DNA from: Ostreococcus lucimarinus CCE9901
Taxonomy: Eukaryota; Chlorophyta; Mamiellophyceae; Mamiellales; Bathycoccaceae
Direction: 5' to 3'
DNA length: 64,000 nucleotides
Assembly: GCF_000092065.1 (NCBI RefSeq)
Contig: NC_009356.1
Span: 310,001-374,000 of the forward strand
This document shows positions 8,845 to 18,099 of this stretch, one piece after another. Position numbers and translations under genes: made by a program. Each line of letters opens with the position of its first letter. Position 1 is the stretch's first letter. The notes below the pieces were generated by a model, which saw only the letters and a list, made by a program, of their open reading frames with translations, was not told the DNA's origin and made no database searches.

Positions 8845-10608
8845 TCACTCCTCGAACGGTTGTTCGAGTAACTCTTTTCGAATCCACACCGCGTAATCGT
8901 CGCCGTGCGTTGCGAGCTCGAACTCTGCGATTTGAGCGAGTATTTCACCCGGAACGTCGTATCTCGGCCCTAGCTTGACGATGATTTTGTCATCGATGAC
9001 CGCGACGTATAAATCGCTCTCGGCGATTTTGATGTCAACTCTGCTCTCGCAGCACACGTTGGCGAGCTTACGGCAGCTCAACAAAGCTCGAATTTCTGAT
9101 GTTAGCGATTAGGACCAACCCAAGTTTTCGTCGCAGCACCAAATGTGCGGGCCAAACACGCAGGGAATGCCGGGATGCAGAAGCGTGTACGCGTAACCCA
9201 AACCGAGACGATCGAGTGGAAACGGCCAGTGATTCTGCGGGTATCCGGTATCGTGGTTGTCGAGAAATGTCACAGCACTTTGCGGTACCCAGCCGGCAAG
9301 CCCAGGCATGCCGCCTTGCTGGTCTCGTAGCCGCCAAAACTCTACTCGCTTGACTGCTTCTTGTAGAATTCCCTTGGTCACGAAGTCGAACAACGCCGCG
9401 CATTCGTCTGCGGCGTTCAACCAATCCACGAGCACGCGTCTCGGCTTGTCTTGATTGTACTCGAGAAAGCTTCCCGACCACGTCATCCCGACCCAGTTCT
9501 CGCCGACGCAGAATTGCTCAAATCCAACCGTTTTCTCCACATACTCTCTCACGAAATTCGGAGCGTAGCCTTGGACGAAATCGAACCTCCATCCGCTGAA
9601 ACCGATGTCATCTTTCAACCAGTTCAACCACTCGATGATCGCTTCGCGAATCTCGGCGTTTGTGTGGTCGAGATCAGGGGCGATTTCGATCGAGTCGCCA
9701 CTATCGTTGGCTCCTTGACCTTCGCGAAAAAATGGATCGTCGCCGACGATGGCGTAAGCTCCCCAATTTATTCGTCTCCCGCTCGGCGTTACTTCGTCCG
9801 CAAACGAGATGAAGCGGCCATCCGAAGCGTACTCAGCGCAACGATGGTTGATGACGATGTCGCACACGGCTACTATTCCGGCTTTTTTCAGAGCCTGTAC
9901 CAACGATTTAAGCTCCGCTTCATCGCCGTACTCGCTACCGTCCAAGTTGTAAATTTCCGATGGCATGTAACCGTGCTCGTCTACCGATAACGACGGTGGA
10001 GGCAACCAAACGTGCGTAAACCCGAAATCCGCTATCATCGGCACTCGATCCTCAATTCTGCGATAGTAAGACTTGTCGCTGTGTAACGAACGCTTCGTCG
10101 ACAACCAATCGAATGCTTGTAAAAGCACGACGTCACTGTAACCAGTTTTACACGTCGAGCATTTGGCCTCCTTCACCGTGCACGCGCTCACCGCGACTTC
10201 TACCTCATCCATCTCGCGCTCGATAAACCGCTCGAGTAAGTCGGAGCTCTTTCCCGGCTCAAACAGCTCAGTCGACCCGCGGTCCCGGAAGACGGCGCGC
10301 GCGTGCTCGATCGCCGGCATCCGCACCGCCGCCGATAACGCGTCGAAGGCGACGTCGGACGCCGACGCCGCAACCTCGTCCTCCTCCTCCTGGACCTCTA
10401 CGTCTCCCTCGCGCGCGCGCTCGACGCGCGCGTCTTTCACCACCCGTCTCATCGCGTCGTCATCACCGCCGCGCGCTCGCGCGCGTCGCATCCGCCGCGA
10501 ATCATCGCCGCCGCGCGTTCGCACCGGCCGAGAAAGTCGATTCGTGTCGCGTCCGGCGCGCGCCGCGCGCGGCGTCGCGAACGCCCGCGCGCGCGAAACC
10601 GCGCGCAT
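8845..10608 (-). CDS. Plant AMY3-type alpha-amylase (GH13) interrupted by one in-frame TAA or a very small intron
   Basis: The frame opens at ATG 10608, with a transit-like leader MRAVSRARAFATPRAARAG. GH13 motifs follow in order: DIVINHR (region I), GWRFDFVQGY (region II, nucleophile Asp), GENW (region III, acid Glu) and FLDNHDT (region IV). The barrel ends in HPGIPCVF. A TAA at 9109-9111 then interrupts. The same frame continues to 8845 with a clear amylase C-terminal beta-sandwich (RVDIKIAESDLYVAVIDD..., KLGPRYDVP, DDYAVW). So the gene either reads through, is a recent nonsense allele, contains a base error, or has a tiny intron; GT at 9122-9121 to CAG, 24 nt, would be in phase. It probably degrades starch or glucan in the plastid. 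It is divergent from the DUF547 gene, with 144 bp between the inferred starts. Confidence 0.8.
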
Positions 10609-10752
10609 GGATGCGCTTCCGAGCCGTCGCGCGCGCTCTCCCGTCGCGGGCGCGCGGCGTCGCGTTCGTCGTCGGCCCTCGCCTCGCGCGTCGATGTGCG
10701 TCCGGGCTCGGCCGCGCCCGCACACCGCGACGACGCGCGCCGACGACCGACC

Positions 10753-12390
10753 ATGCCGGTATCGCGCGTGACGGTGTTCCACGAGGGCTCGTGCGCGCGC
10801 GCGAGGAAGGCGCTCGCGGCGCTGCGCGACGAGGGCGTGCAAGAGTCTGAATTTCACAAAATTAATCTCGACGCGTTGACGCCCGACGCGCGGTCGACGC
10901 GATTGGAAGGCTTGAAAGCGCTCGCGGGACACCGTTACACCCCCGCCGTGTTCTTTAACGCCGAGTACGTCGGATCGGAGGTTGAGATCACGCACTTGGC
11001 GCGGACGGGAAAGCTGGCGCGCGAGCTGTTGAGGGACGGCGACTGCGACGTCGACGCGTTGCCGCGGGCGCTACGAGACGTGGAGGACGACGAAAGGGAC
11101 GATCCGGGTGGAAAGTCGATCTATGGAAGGTCTAAATCGATAAAGCTGGAGACGCGCGAGGGAGAGGAGAGCGAGGGGAAGAAGGCGAATAAGAAGACGA
11201 GGACGCGAGCGACGACGTACGCTCGAATGACGGAGACGATGAAGCATGCGATGCGGTATCGACGCGCGGAGGCGACGATGATGGCGTCGTCGTCGGGTGG
11301 GTGTTCGTGTTTTGGTGGTGCGGAGCGAGCGAACGAGCCGCCGACGATGTCAAAGGATGAAATCGTCGACGCGCTCGCGCTGGCTGACATGACGGCGCGC
11401 ACGGGCGAGGGCGAGTTCGAGTTCGATGTGGATGATTTTCACACGCTCGAGGCGTACGTGAAGGAGGGAGCGTTGATTCCTAGGGGTAGTCCTGTGCGAT
11501 ACGCGCTGCCTATGGACTTGGATCGCAGGGTCTTGAATTCCTACAGGACCGCGTGGAAAGATCGCGTGAGCTCCAAGCCCGTGGACGCGGCCGCATACTT
11601 GAGAAAAATGTTCTCCATCATCGAGTCGTATCACGTCTCGGCGGAGACTGGGATGGTGGATTACGAAGGCATCGCTCTGGACGATCAGTACGGCGCGTTT
11701 GAGGAGGCGACATGCGAATTGCGAGCGATTCGATTGAATCAAGGCGAGTTGGCAAACGAAGACGCTCGCAAGGCGTTCCTTTTGAACGTGTACAACGTCG
11801 GGGTGAAACACGCGTTCGTAAACGTGGGCGTTCCAAGAAACGCGCGCGAGCGGCTAGCGTTTTACGGAAGCGTCGGGTACAATATTGGGGGTAAATTTTA
11901 TTCCTTGGACGATATCGAGCACGGACTGCTTCGCGCCAACGCGCCGCATCCGACTAAGAAGTTTGCGACAAAATATTTCAAGGATGACGGCGCGGCGAAA
12001 TACGCGCTCTCCAAGCGTGACGCCAGGATTCACTTCGCGTTGAACTGCGGAGCGAACGCGTGTCCGCCCATCAGAGCGTATTCAGCGAATAAAATCGACG
12101 CGCAACTCGATGTAGCAGCCGAAGCCTTTCTCAACGGCACCGTCGCCGTGGACGCTCGCAAGAATGAAGTGCGCCTGTCGAAAATCATGCAGTGGTACGC
12201 GCGAGATTTCGGCGCGGGCGCGACAGAGGTGTTGAGATTCATTGCGCCGAGACTGAAAGATGAATCCAAGGTGGCGCTGGAGACCGCGCTGACGAGCGGT
12301 AAAATACCGCGAATCTCGTACGCGGAGTACGACTGGTCGACGGATGCCTCGGCGCCTCGGCCATTTTCGCTCGCGCGGTACGCGTCGTAG
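10753..12390 (+). CDS. Glutaredoxin-like N-terminus fused to DUF547
   Basis: 545 aa from ATG 10753. Residues 1-100 look like a thioredoxin-fold/glutaredoxin domain: VTVFHEGSCARARKALAAL, RYTPAVFFNAEYVGS (cis-Pro strand), and a helix. The usual CPYC is reduced to SCARA, one Cys only. A charged, Lys-rich linker follows (about 110-190). The C-terminal half holds DUF547: AFEEATCELRAIRLNQ, KAFLLNVYNVGVKHAFVN, FYSLDDIEHGLLR, ARIHFALNCGANACPPIRAY and WYARDFG. DUF547 is of uncertain function; its conserved Cys/His pattern suggests a hydrolase or transglutaminase-like fold. DUF547 fused to glutaredoxin or DEP domains is known from plants and algae. Confidence 0.8.
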   Translation: MPVSRVTVFHEGSCARARKALAALRDEGVQESEFHKINLDALTPDARSTRLEGLKALAGHRYTPAVFFNAEYVGSEVEITHLARTGKLARELLRDGDCDVDALPRALRDVEDDERDDPGGKSIYGRSKSIKLETREGEESEGKKANKKTRTRATTYARMTETMKHAMRYRRAEATMMASSSGGCSCFGGAERANEPPTMSKDEIVDALALADMTARTGEGEFEFDVDDFHTLEAYVKEGALIPRGSPVRYALPMDLDRRVLNSYRTAWKDRVSSKPVDAAAYLRKMFSIIESYHVSAETGMVDYEGIALDDQYGAFEEATCELRAIRLNQGELANEDARKAFLLNVYNVGVKHAFVNVGVPRNARERLAFYGSVGYNIGGKFYSLDDIEHGLLRANAPHPTKKFATKYFKDDGAAKYALSKRDARIHFALNCGANACPPIRAYSANKIDAQLDVAAEAFLNGTVAVDARKNEVRLSKIMQWYARDFGAGATEVLRFIAPRLKDESKVALETALTSGKIPRISYAEYDWSTDASAPRPFSLARYAS

Positions 12391-12720
12391 CACACGTTTA
12401 CATTTCGTTTACATTCGTTTACATTCGTTTCTGCGTTTCTGCGTTTCGTTTACCGACTCATTCACGTCGTTTCTTTTCGTCGCCCGTTCGTTTCGCTTCA
12501 GTAGTCGGAAGAGTCCGAGTCGTACGCGATCCGCGGCGCGAACGTCCTCGCCGACTCGTAGCGACACATCACGCGCATCTCCTGATGTTGCATCAACCGT
12601 TTCGACCAACCGTCGCGCGTCACCGTCATCGGAGGGTCGCGTCGCGGATTCGCGGCGCGGTTTACAATTCTACGACTCGTGCGCGACGGCGGGGCGTCGG
12701 CGAACGCGGCGATCGGTCGA
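12391..12720. other. Spacer between convergent DUF547 and Cdc25 genes, with short repeats and a coding-like stretch
   Basis: 330 bp, long for this genome. The left 70 bp is built of the short units cgtttacatt (three copies) and tctgcgttt. The right part contains the coding-like minus-strand segment listed separately. Confidence 0.4.
12498..12669 (-). other. Candidate small exon or ORF downstream of Cdc25
   Basis: From a TAG acceptor-like site at 12670-12672 the minus strand reads, in one frame to TGA 12498-12500, a sequence that looks like protein rather than frame shadow. It includes GWSKRLMQHQEMRVMCRYES and ends YDSDSSDY. An ATG at 12629 would give a 43-aa ORF. It might be an alternative C-terminal exon of the Cdc25 gene just upstream, or a separate tiny gene. 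No strong donor was found to link it. Confidence 0.25.
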
Positions 12721-13881
12721 TCAATCGTCGTCCATGCCCGTGAAATCGATGCCTCGTCCGCGAACGGCGCCTCGAAATCGCTCGGCGGATCGAAACAAAG
12801 CTTCGTCGGACGGCGACGGCGCGTGCGTCATCGATTTCGCGCGCTGCGCGACGAACCAGACCTCTCGGCTTTGCGACGTGAACTCGCGACACGCGTCGGT
12901 GTAGCGCGTGTCCGACATGCTCACGAAACCGCCCTCGCAACACTCTGGAAAGGATTCGTAAAAGTGCTTGTAGCCGCCCTGCAAGACGTACGTGTGCGGA
13001 AACGAGAGCGCCGGATACGTAGCCATGTGATCTCTTCGATCCAAGTTCCGCACGTGTCGCCACATGCGCGGTGCGCGTTCGCTACTGAACTCGCAGTAAA
13101 ACACGTACACTACGTTTGCGCTCGTCGTCGCGCGAGACGCGAGAAATTTCTGCACGTCCGTCGGCGAATACAGATTCAACGCCGAGCGCACGCGGCCGCC
13201 CGCGTACTCGAACGGAAATCGACAATCGATGGCGACGACTTCCGGCCCACCGGCGCCACCGGACTCGTGATTCGCTAATAACGCGCGAAGCGCGGCGCCG
13301 TCGATCATGGGCAACCCAAGCGCGGCGTCCAACGCGCTCGGAATCATCGCGCACGGTCCCGCGAGCGCCGGCGTCGCCGGCTCCTCGCAATCGACCCGCT
13401 CGCTCGCATCGTATCGCGTGTCCCCTCGCGAAGGCGTGTATCCGTACGACATCCCGTACGATAGCGCCTGCTTTCGCGGCGGCGCCGGCGGCGACGTCGA
13501 CGCCTTCATCGGCGGCGGCGACGCCAACGGTCGCCCGCCGCGGCACGGAGTCGCCGCCCGCGCGTCCTCCGCGCGCGCCCAATCCGCCCCATTCGCGTTC
13601 GACGCGTCTCTCAGCGCCCGCGCGAACGTCGGCATCGCCGCAAAAACCATCCCTTCCCCCGTTTCGCCCGCGCGCGCTTTCCTCTTTGTCGGCAGCGGCG
13701 TCGCCGTCGACGCCCCGCTCGCGCCGCCGTCCCGCGCCTCCCCATCCGTCTTCCCGCGCGCCGGCGTTTCAAACGCCCCCGCGGGCGCGCGCACCGTCGG
13801 CGGCGACGCCAACGACGCCTCCGCCGTCACTCGCCGTCGCTTCGCCTCGGCGTCCATCCTTCGTCGGCGGCGTCGTTTCAA
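12721..13881 (-). CDS. CDC25: Cdc25 dual-specificity phosphatase
   Basis: 386 aa; ATG 13881 is followed by a second Met at residue 9. The N-terminal half is low-complexity and Ala/Pro-rich, probably regulatory. The rhodanese-fold catalytic domain spans about 200-345: VVAIDCRFPFEYAGGRV, the CX5R loop CEFSSER with Cys263 and Arg269, then APRMWRHVRNLDR, and the Cdc25-specific YVLQGGYKHFYESFP. It removes inhibitory phosphates from cyclin-dependent kinase to drive entry into mitosis. Land plants lack a typical Cdc25, while Ostreococcus is known to have a functional one, which supports the assignment of the window. The gene is divergent from inositol-3-phosphate synthase. Confidence 0.9.
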   Translation of the reverse strand: MKRRRRRRMDAEAKRRRVTAEASLASPPTVRAPAGAFETPARGKTDGEARDGGASGASTATPLPTKRKARAGETGEGMVFAAMPTFARALRDASNANGADWARAEDARAATPCRGGRPLASPPPMKASTSPPAPPRKQALSYGMSYGYTPSRGDTRYDASERVDCEEPATPALAGPCAMIPSALDAALGLPMIDGAALRALLANHESGGAGGPEVVAIDCRFPFEYAGGRVRSALNLYSPTDVQKFLASRATTSANVVYVFYCEFSSERAPRMWRHVRNLDRRDHMATYPALSFPHTYVLQGGYKHFYESFPECCEGGFVSMSDTRYTDACREFTSQSREVWFVAQRAKSMTHAPSPSDEALFRSAERFRGAVRGRGIDFTGMDDD

Positions 13882-14468
13882 ATTTTCAAATTTCGCCGCG
13901 TCGATTCAAGTCGACGCGCGCGACGTCGAGTCGACGCGCGGTCGACCCGGACGGCGGTGCGCGTTCGAGACCGTCGGGTTCGGCGCGGTCTCGGAACCTC
14001 GCCGCGATCGTCGCGATCGTCGCGTCGTCGGCGGCGTCGTCGCGTCGCGCGACGCGCGATGTGCCGCGCCGCGAGATGTGAAACATCAACCTCACTGTGT
14101 CTATTATACCCGCGTGTCCGAACACATCCCGATATATCGGCAGCGCGCGCTCTCTCATGCGCATTCGAGACGCCGCGAGACCATTGTTTGATGCGCGCGG
14201 CGATCGATAAATCACGACCGCGATCGCGCCGTGACGTCGCGCGCGCGTCGTCGACGTCGGCACACGCGCGCGCGCGTCGCCGAGACGCCGACGCGCTCGA
14301 CGAACGACGCGCGAACGGTCGGCGCCCCGCGCCGCGGCGCGAGACGACGCGCGCGAGCGACGCGAGCGACGCGACGCGATCGATCGACCATCGTGCGGCG
14401 ATCGAACGGAACGAACGGACGCGCGACGCGCGAGGGGCGAACGCGCGGGCGCGCGGGCGCGGACGAAG
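13882..14468. promoter_or_regulatory. Divergent promoter region of Cdc25 and inositol-3-phosphate synthase
   Basis: 587 bp with no convincing gene. A relatively AT-rich island at about 14085-14145 includes tattatacc and a perfect 12-bp palindrome, ccgatatatcgg, at 14129-14140. The flanks are CG-rich short repeats. Regulatory roles are inferred only from position. Confidence 0.35.
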
Positions 14469-16058
14469 ATGTTGATCGATAAGTTCACGGTGGAGAGCGC
14501 GACGGTGCGGACGATCGAGGACGGGGCGACGGGGATCGAGTACGTGGAGAGCGAGCACGCGTACGCGAGCACGAGGGTGGAGCGAAGGACGTCGACGAGC
14601 GTTGAGGGGAAGGAATGCTTCGCGCTCGTGCCGGAGACGAAGAATTTTACGATTCGGACGCGGACGAGCGTGCCGAAGGTTGGGATCATGCTCGTTGGGT
14701 GGGGCGGGAATAACGGATCGACGCTCACGGCGGGTATGCTGGCGAATAAGCACGACGTGACGTGGAATACGAAGGATGGGGTGCGGAAGCCTAATTATTA
14801 CGGCTCACTCACGCAGAGTGGGACGTGCCGAGTTGGACATCTCGAAGGCGAGGAGGTTTACGTGCCGTTTAAGTCGTTGATGCCGCTAGCGAATCCGAAC
14901 GACGTCATCGTCGACGGATGGGACATCAACGACGCGAATTTGGCGGACGCGATGGAGCGAGCCAAAGTTTTAGACTTCGATTTACAAAGGCAGCTCCGAC
15001 CCCGTATGGAGGGGATGAGGCCGCGAGCGAGTGTCTTTGATCCGAAATTCGTCGCGAGGAATCAGTTGTCTCGCGCAAACAATGTCATCGGCGGGTCAAA
15101 GACGGAGCAGATGGCGCAGATTCGCGCTGACATTCGCGATTTCAAGGAAAAGAATGGAATCGATAGTGTAGTCGTGTTGTGGACGGCGAACACGGAGCGT
15201 TACTCGGAAACGCGCGAGGGCGTGCACGACACAGAAGAAAACTTGCGAAACGCCATCAAAACGGGCGAGGAAGAGATTTCGCCAAGTACCTTGTTCGCCT
15301 TGGCGTGCATAGACGAGCACACACCGTTCATTAACGGAAGTCCACAGAACACGTTCGTGCCAGGCGTCGTGCAAGCGGCGGTTCGCCTGAACTCGATCAT
15401 CGGTGGAGATGATTTCAAGACTGGTCAAACGAAGATGAAGTCGGTGTTGGTCGACTACCTCATCGGCGCTGGCTTAAAGCCGACATCCATCGTGAGCTAC
15501 AATCACTTAGGTAACAACGATGGTTTGAACCTGAGTGCGCCGCAGACTTTCCGATCCAAGGAAATCTCTAAGGCGAACGTGGTTTCAGACATGGTGGCGA
15601 GTAATCCGCTGCTTTACGACGAGGGCGAGGAGCCCGATCACACCGTCGTGATCAAGTACGTCCCGAATGTCGGCGATAGCAAGCGAGCGATGGATGAGTA
15701 CACCAGCGCAATTTTCATGAACGGCGAAAACACGATCGTCATGCACAACACGTGCGAGGACTCCTTGCTCGCGGCGCCGCTCATCCTTGACTTGTGTCTT
15801 GTGGCCGAACTCTTGACGCGCGTCGAAGTCAAGTGCGAAGGCGAACAGTTTCACAGCATTCACCCCATCGCGGTGTTGCTCTCGTATTGGAGCAAGGCCC
15901 CGCTCGTGCCAAACGGTATGCCCATCGTGAACGCTCTCGCGAAGCAACGCGCCATGCTGGAAAATTTCTTCCGCGCCGCCGTCGGTCTCGCGCCCGAGAA
16001 CAACATGTTGCTCGAGTATTTCGCGGTGACGGGTCAACAGTCCCCCGCATCCGCGTAG
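14469..16058 (+). CDS. INO1: Inositol-3-phosphate synthase (myo-inositol-1-phosphate synthase)
   Basis: 529 aa, full family length. Converts glucose-6-phosphate to 1D-myo-inositol-3-phosphate with NAD+, the first step of inositol, phytate and phosphoinositide synthesis in the cytosol. Visible landmarks: the NAD-binding [13 protein letters not shown] (about residues 77-89), the WNTKDGV loop, [34 protein letters not shown] and [20 protein letters not shown], all core MIPS motifs. It begins at ATG 14469 directly after a CG-rich leader, and the N-terminus [13 protein letters not shown] matches the expected start of the family. The RS/RE-rich gene follows on the same strand after 131 bp. Confidence 0.95.
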   Translation: MLIDKFTVESATVRTIEDGATGIEYVESEHAYASTRVERRTSTSVEGKECFALVPETKNFTIRTRTSVPKVGIMLVGWGGNNGSTLTAGMLANKHDVTWNTKDGVRKPNYYGSLTQSGTCRVGHLEGEEVYVPFKSLMPLANPNDVIVDGWDINDANLADAMERAKVLDFDLQRQLRPRMEGMRPRASVFDPKFVARNQLSRANNVIGGSKTEQMAQIRADIRDFKEKNGIDSVVVLWTANTERYSETREGVHDTEENLRNAIKTGEEEISPSTLFALACIDEHTPFINGSPQNTFVPGVVQAAVRLNSIIGGDDFKTGQTKMKSVLVDYLIGAGLKPTSIVSYNHLGNNDGLNLSAPQTFRSKEISKANVVSDMVASNPLLYDEGEEPDHTVVIKYVPNVGDSKRAMDEYTSAIFMNGENTIVMHNTCEDSLLAAPLILDLCLVAELLTRVEVKCEGEQFHSIHPIAVLLSYWSKAPLVPNGMPIVNALAKQRAMLENFFRAAVGLAPENNMLLEYFAVTGQQSPASA

Positions 16059-16189
16059 TACCAGGTTCCCAATAGCCTGCAGTGGTAGATTCTTTTATCA
16101 TTATTCACGGCCGCTCGCGTCGGTGATCAATACTTTTCGACGCGTTCGGCGCGTCGACTCCGCACTCGTCGCCCGGTCGCGGCGTCTCG

Positions 16190-16723
16190 ATGTCCCCCGA
16201 GGGCGACGGCCACGCCCGCGCGCTCGCGCGCGCGCGCGAATACTCACGAAGCGTCGAGTCGAGCGACGCATCGCGCGCGCGCGCGAGCGCGCCCGTGCGC
16301 GCGTCCTGGGCCGGCGGCGCGCCGACAACCGTTCCGACACCCGAAGTCGCGCGCGCGACGAGCGACGCGCGCGCGTCGCCGGTGAAACCGCGTCCCAACT
16401 TGAAGTTCTTCGGTAACACCGTGCGCGCCATCGCGAGCGCCAACGCGAGGATCGACGATAAGCGCCGAGCCGAGGGCGAGAGAGAGAGAGAGACGCCGCG
16501 GCGAGACGCCGCGGGCGAGACGAGGCGAAGAAAAAGCGATGGACGGGACAGGAGACGTTCGAAAAAGCGACGCGAAGGTGGGAACGGCGTCGACGCCGAA
16601 CGTTGGGATCACGTTCCACAAAGGGAAGAGAAAAGAGAAAAGGTGCGGGTACCGGTGGTGAAACCGAAGCCGGCGGCGGTAGAACGCGAAGAAGGCGAGT
16701 GGTCGAGCGGGAGCGACGCGTAG
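16190..16723 (+). CDS. Hypothetical basic/acidic low-complexity protein (RS/RE-rich)
   Basis: 177 aa, no recognised domain. The N-terminal third is Ala/Arg/Ser-rich. A short ordered-looking segment, RPNLKFFGNTVRAIASANA, lies near residues 70-88. A long charged region (RRAEGEREREtpRRD..., RRSKKRREGG) follows, and the end reads EREEGEWSSGSD. The charge pattern resembles nuclear RNA-processing proteins, but this is composition only. A minus-strand frame over 16105-16443 overlaps; the plus frame is preferred because it fills the gap after INO1 and leaves a normal 114-bp convergent spacer to the AlgH gene. Confidence 0.5.
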   Translation: MSPEGDGHARALARAREYSRSVESSDASRARASAPVRASWAGGAPTTVPTPEVARATSDARASPVKPRPNLKFFGNTVRAIASANARIDDKRRAEGERERETPRRDAAGETRRRKSDGRDRRRSKKRREGGNGVDAERWDHVPQREEKREKVRVPVVKPKPAAVEREEGEWSSGSDA

Positions 16724-16837
16724 CATGTACAGTACAGTGTTTTTGTATTCAAAAGTTGTGGAAAATTAGGCAAAAAAATGGGTAGAAAAGTTGTCGTTCA
16801 ATGTCATCAATGTGATAGTACAGATGTCAGGGGGCGG

Positions 16838-17936
16838 TCACATGCCGAGACTCTCCCGCATGGACGCCCACGCTTGGAAACCGTGCGCGTCGATGGGGAC
16901 GCGCTTTCCCGTCGTAGGTTCGACGATTGTGTCCATGACGTGTTTGAACATGCAGTCTCGAACGTACGTACCCGAAGCCGAGGCCAGGGTCCAAAATCCC
17001 GCGTCGATTTCGGATTGAAGTTGCCCTGGAGACCATCCCGAGTAGCCGACAAAGAGGCTCAAATCCTCTGGCCGAAGCGTACCCGGCCCAGAGAGTTTGG
17101 CGTTCAATTTCGCCAACTGATCTAGGTTGATGACGCGATATATCCCCGGTATCACCTCTTCAGTCATGCCTGGCTGCTCTTTCGTCGTCAAGGCGATGAC
17201 GGAACGATCGAGCGAGTGGTCCAACCCCACCGGTCCGCCGACGCCGACGACTTCTTCAGACAACAGCGACCAGTACAAATTATCGTGTTTAACCTCTGGG
17301 CAATGCTTGGCGAGCGTCCACGATTGCGTGCGATTCAAAATTATCCCAGTAGATCCGTACGGTGTGTGATCTGCATCGACGTGAGCGAGCGTAAAAGTCA
17401 GTCGACGAGATTCGCGTCGGCGCCTCCGTCTCGGCTTCCGCCCCCCCCTCTTTCTTCTCGAGCGCGCGTCGTCCGAACCACTCACCGAGCATGAAAATCA
17501 CCACGTGCGACCAAAACGAGCTCGCGTCTTCTTCTACCGCCACTAAAAGCGCGCCTTTCTCCAGGTTTTCCAATCCATGCGCCCACGTCGGCGGTGATCC
17601 GTCTCGCGAAGCCGCGTCTATGCTCGCCCCGAGCGCGGCGTTTTCAGAGTATTGCGCCACCATGCGCGCGCGAAACTCGCGCCAGTCCACCGCATGCGCG
17701 CGATCATCGCCTTCGTTTTGCGTTTGTTCGTTTCGTTCGTTCACGTCGTCGTTTTCGCGTCCTGCGCGCGCCCAAACGGAGGTTTCACGCCGTCGTCCCG
17801 GAAGGTGTCGGCGTAACCGTCCCGAATTCAACTCGAGCGCGACGGAGCGCGCGCGCGTGCGCGCGTTCTCGCATCGCGACGGCGGCGCGTGCGCGCGGTA
17901 GGCTATGTGCGCGCCGTGCGCGAGCGAGCTGAGCAT
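16838..17936 (-). CDS. YqgE/AlgH (DUF179) family protein, two exons, plastid-type leader
   Basis: Modelled as exon 1 at 17486-17936 and exon 2 at 16838-17370, 327 aa. Neither frame alone has the whole domain. Exon 1 ends ...GALLVAVEEDASSFWSHVVIFML and exon 2 continues DHTPYGSTGIILNRTQ, giving the continuous YqgE consensus across the splice. The signature FVGYSGWSPGQLQSEI, followed by a conserved Gly-Phe-Trp, is present near the C-terminus. The donor is GTGAGT and the acceptor GATGCAG. The start is ATG 17936 (MLSSLAHG...); an earlier in-frame Met at 18113 would overlap the next gene. The function of YqgE is unresolved: bacterial members are called transcriptional regulators, and plant members are plastid proteins. 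Confidence 0.85.
17371..17485 (-). other. 115-bp intron of the YqgE/AlgH gene
   Basis: GTGAGT donor (17485 downward), CAG acceptor ending at 17371, and ctgac, a possible branch site, about 30 nt before the acceptor. Removal restores the conserved FML-DHTPYG junction in phase. Confidence 0.8.
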
Positions 17937-18000
17937 GGCGCGCGACGTCGAGGGCGTGCGACGCGCGATTGTGCGCGTCGAGGGCGTGCTGGCGTGGCAC

Positions 18001-18028
18001 TTGCTCATAAAGTGTACTTTATGAGCAA
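18001..18028. other. Perfect stem-loop in the spacer after the CemA-like gene
   Basis: Two 12-bp arms (ttgctcataaag and ctttatgagcaa) flank a 4-nt loop, tgta. It lies 72 bp past the stop of the CemA-like gene and 65 bp before the inferred start of the YqgE gene, both on the minus strand. It is AT-rich in a GC-rich setting. It may help 3'-end formation or be a regulator site. Confidence 0.6.
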
Positions 18029-18099
18029 CTTTTTCGTACGGCGACAATAATCTATGAATAAATGCGTGTGCTAAGGCGCCGACGGCGCGAAGACGCGAA

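Noticed and set aside
9085-9122. Calling the amylase a normal gene with a standard ~44-nt intron
   Set aside because: The best-looking donor (GTGCTG) with the CAG acceptor gives a 44-nt intron but creates TGA at the junction; the 64-nt option breaks the frame.
16105-16443. A 112-aa minus-strand frame overlapping the RS/RE-rich gene
   Set aside because: No recognised motif; the plus frame is longer, ends cleanly and leaves sensible spacers. The choice is not certain.
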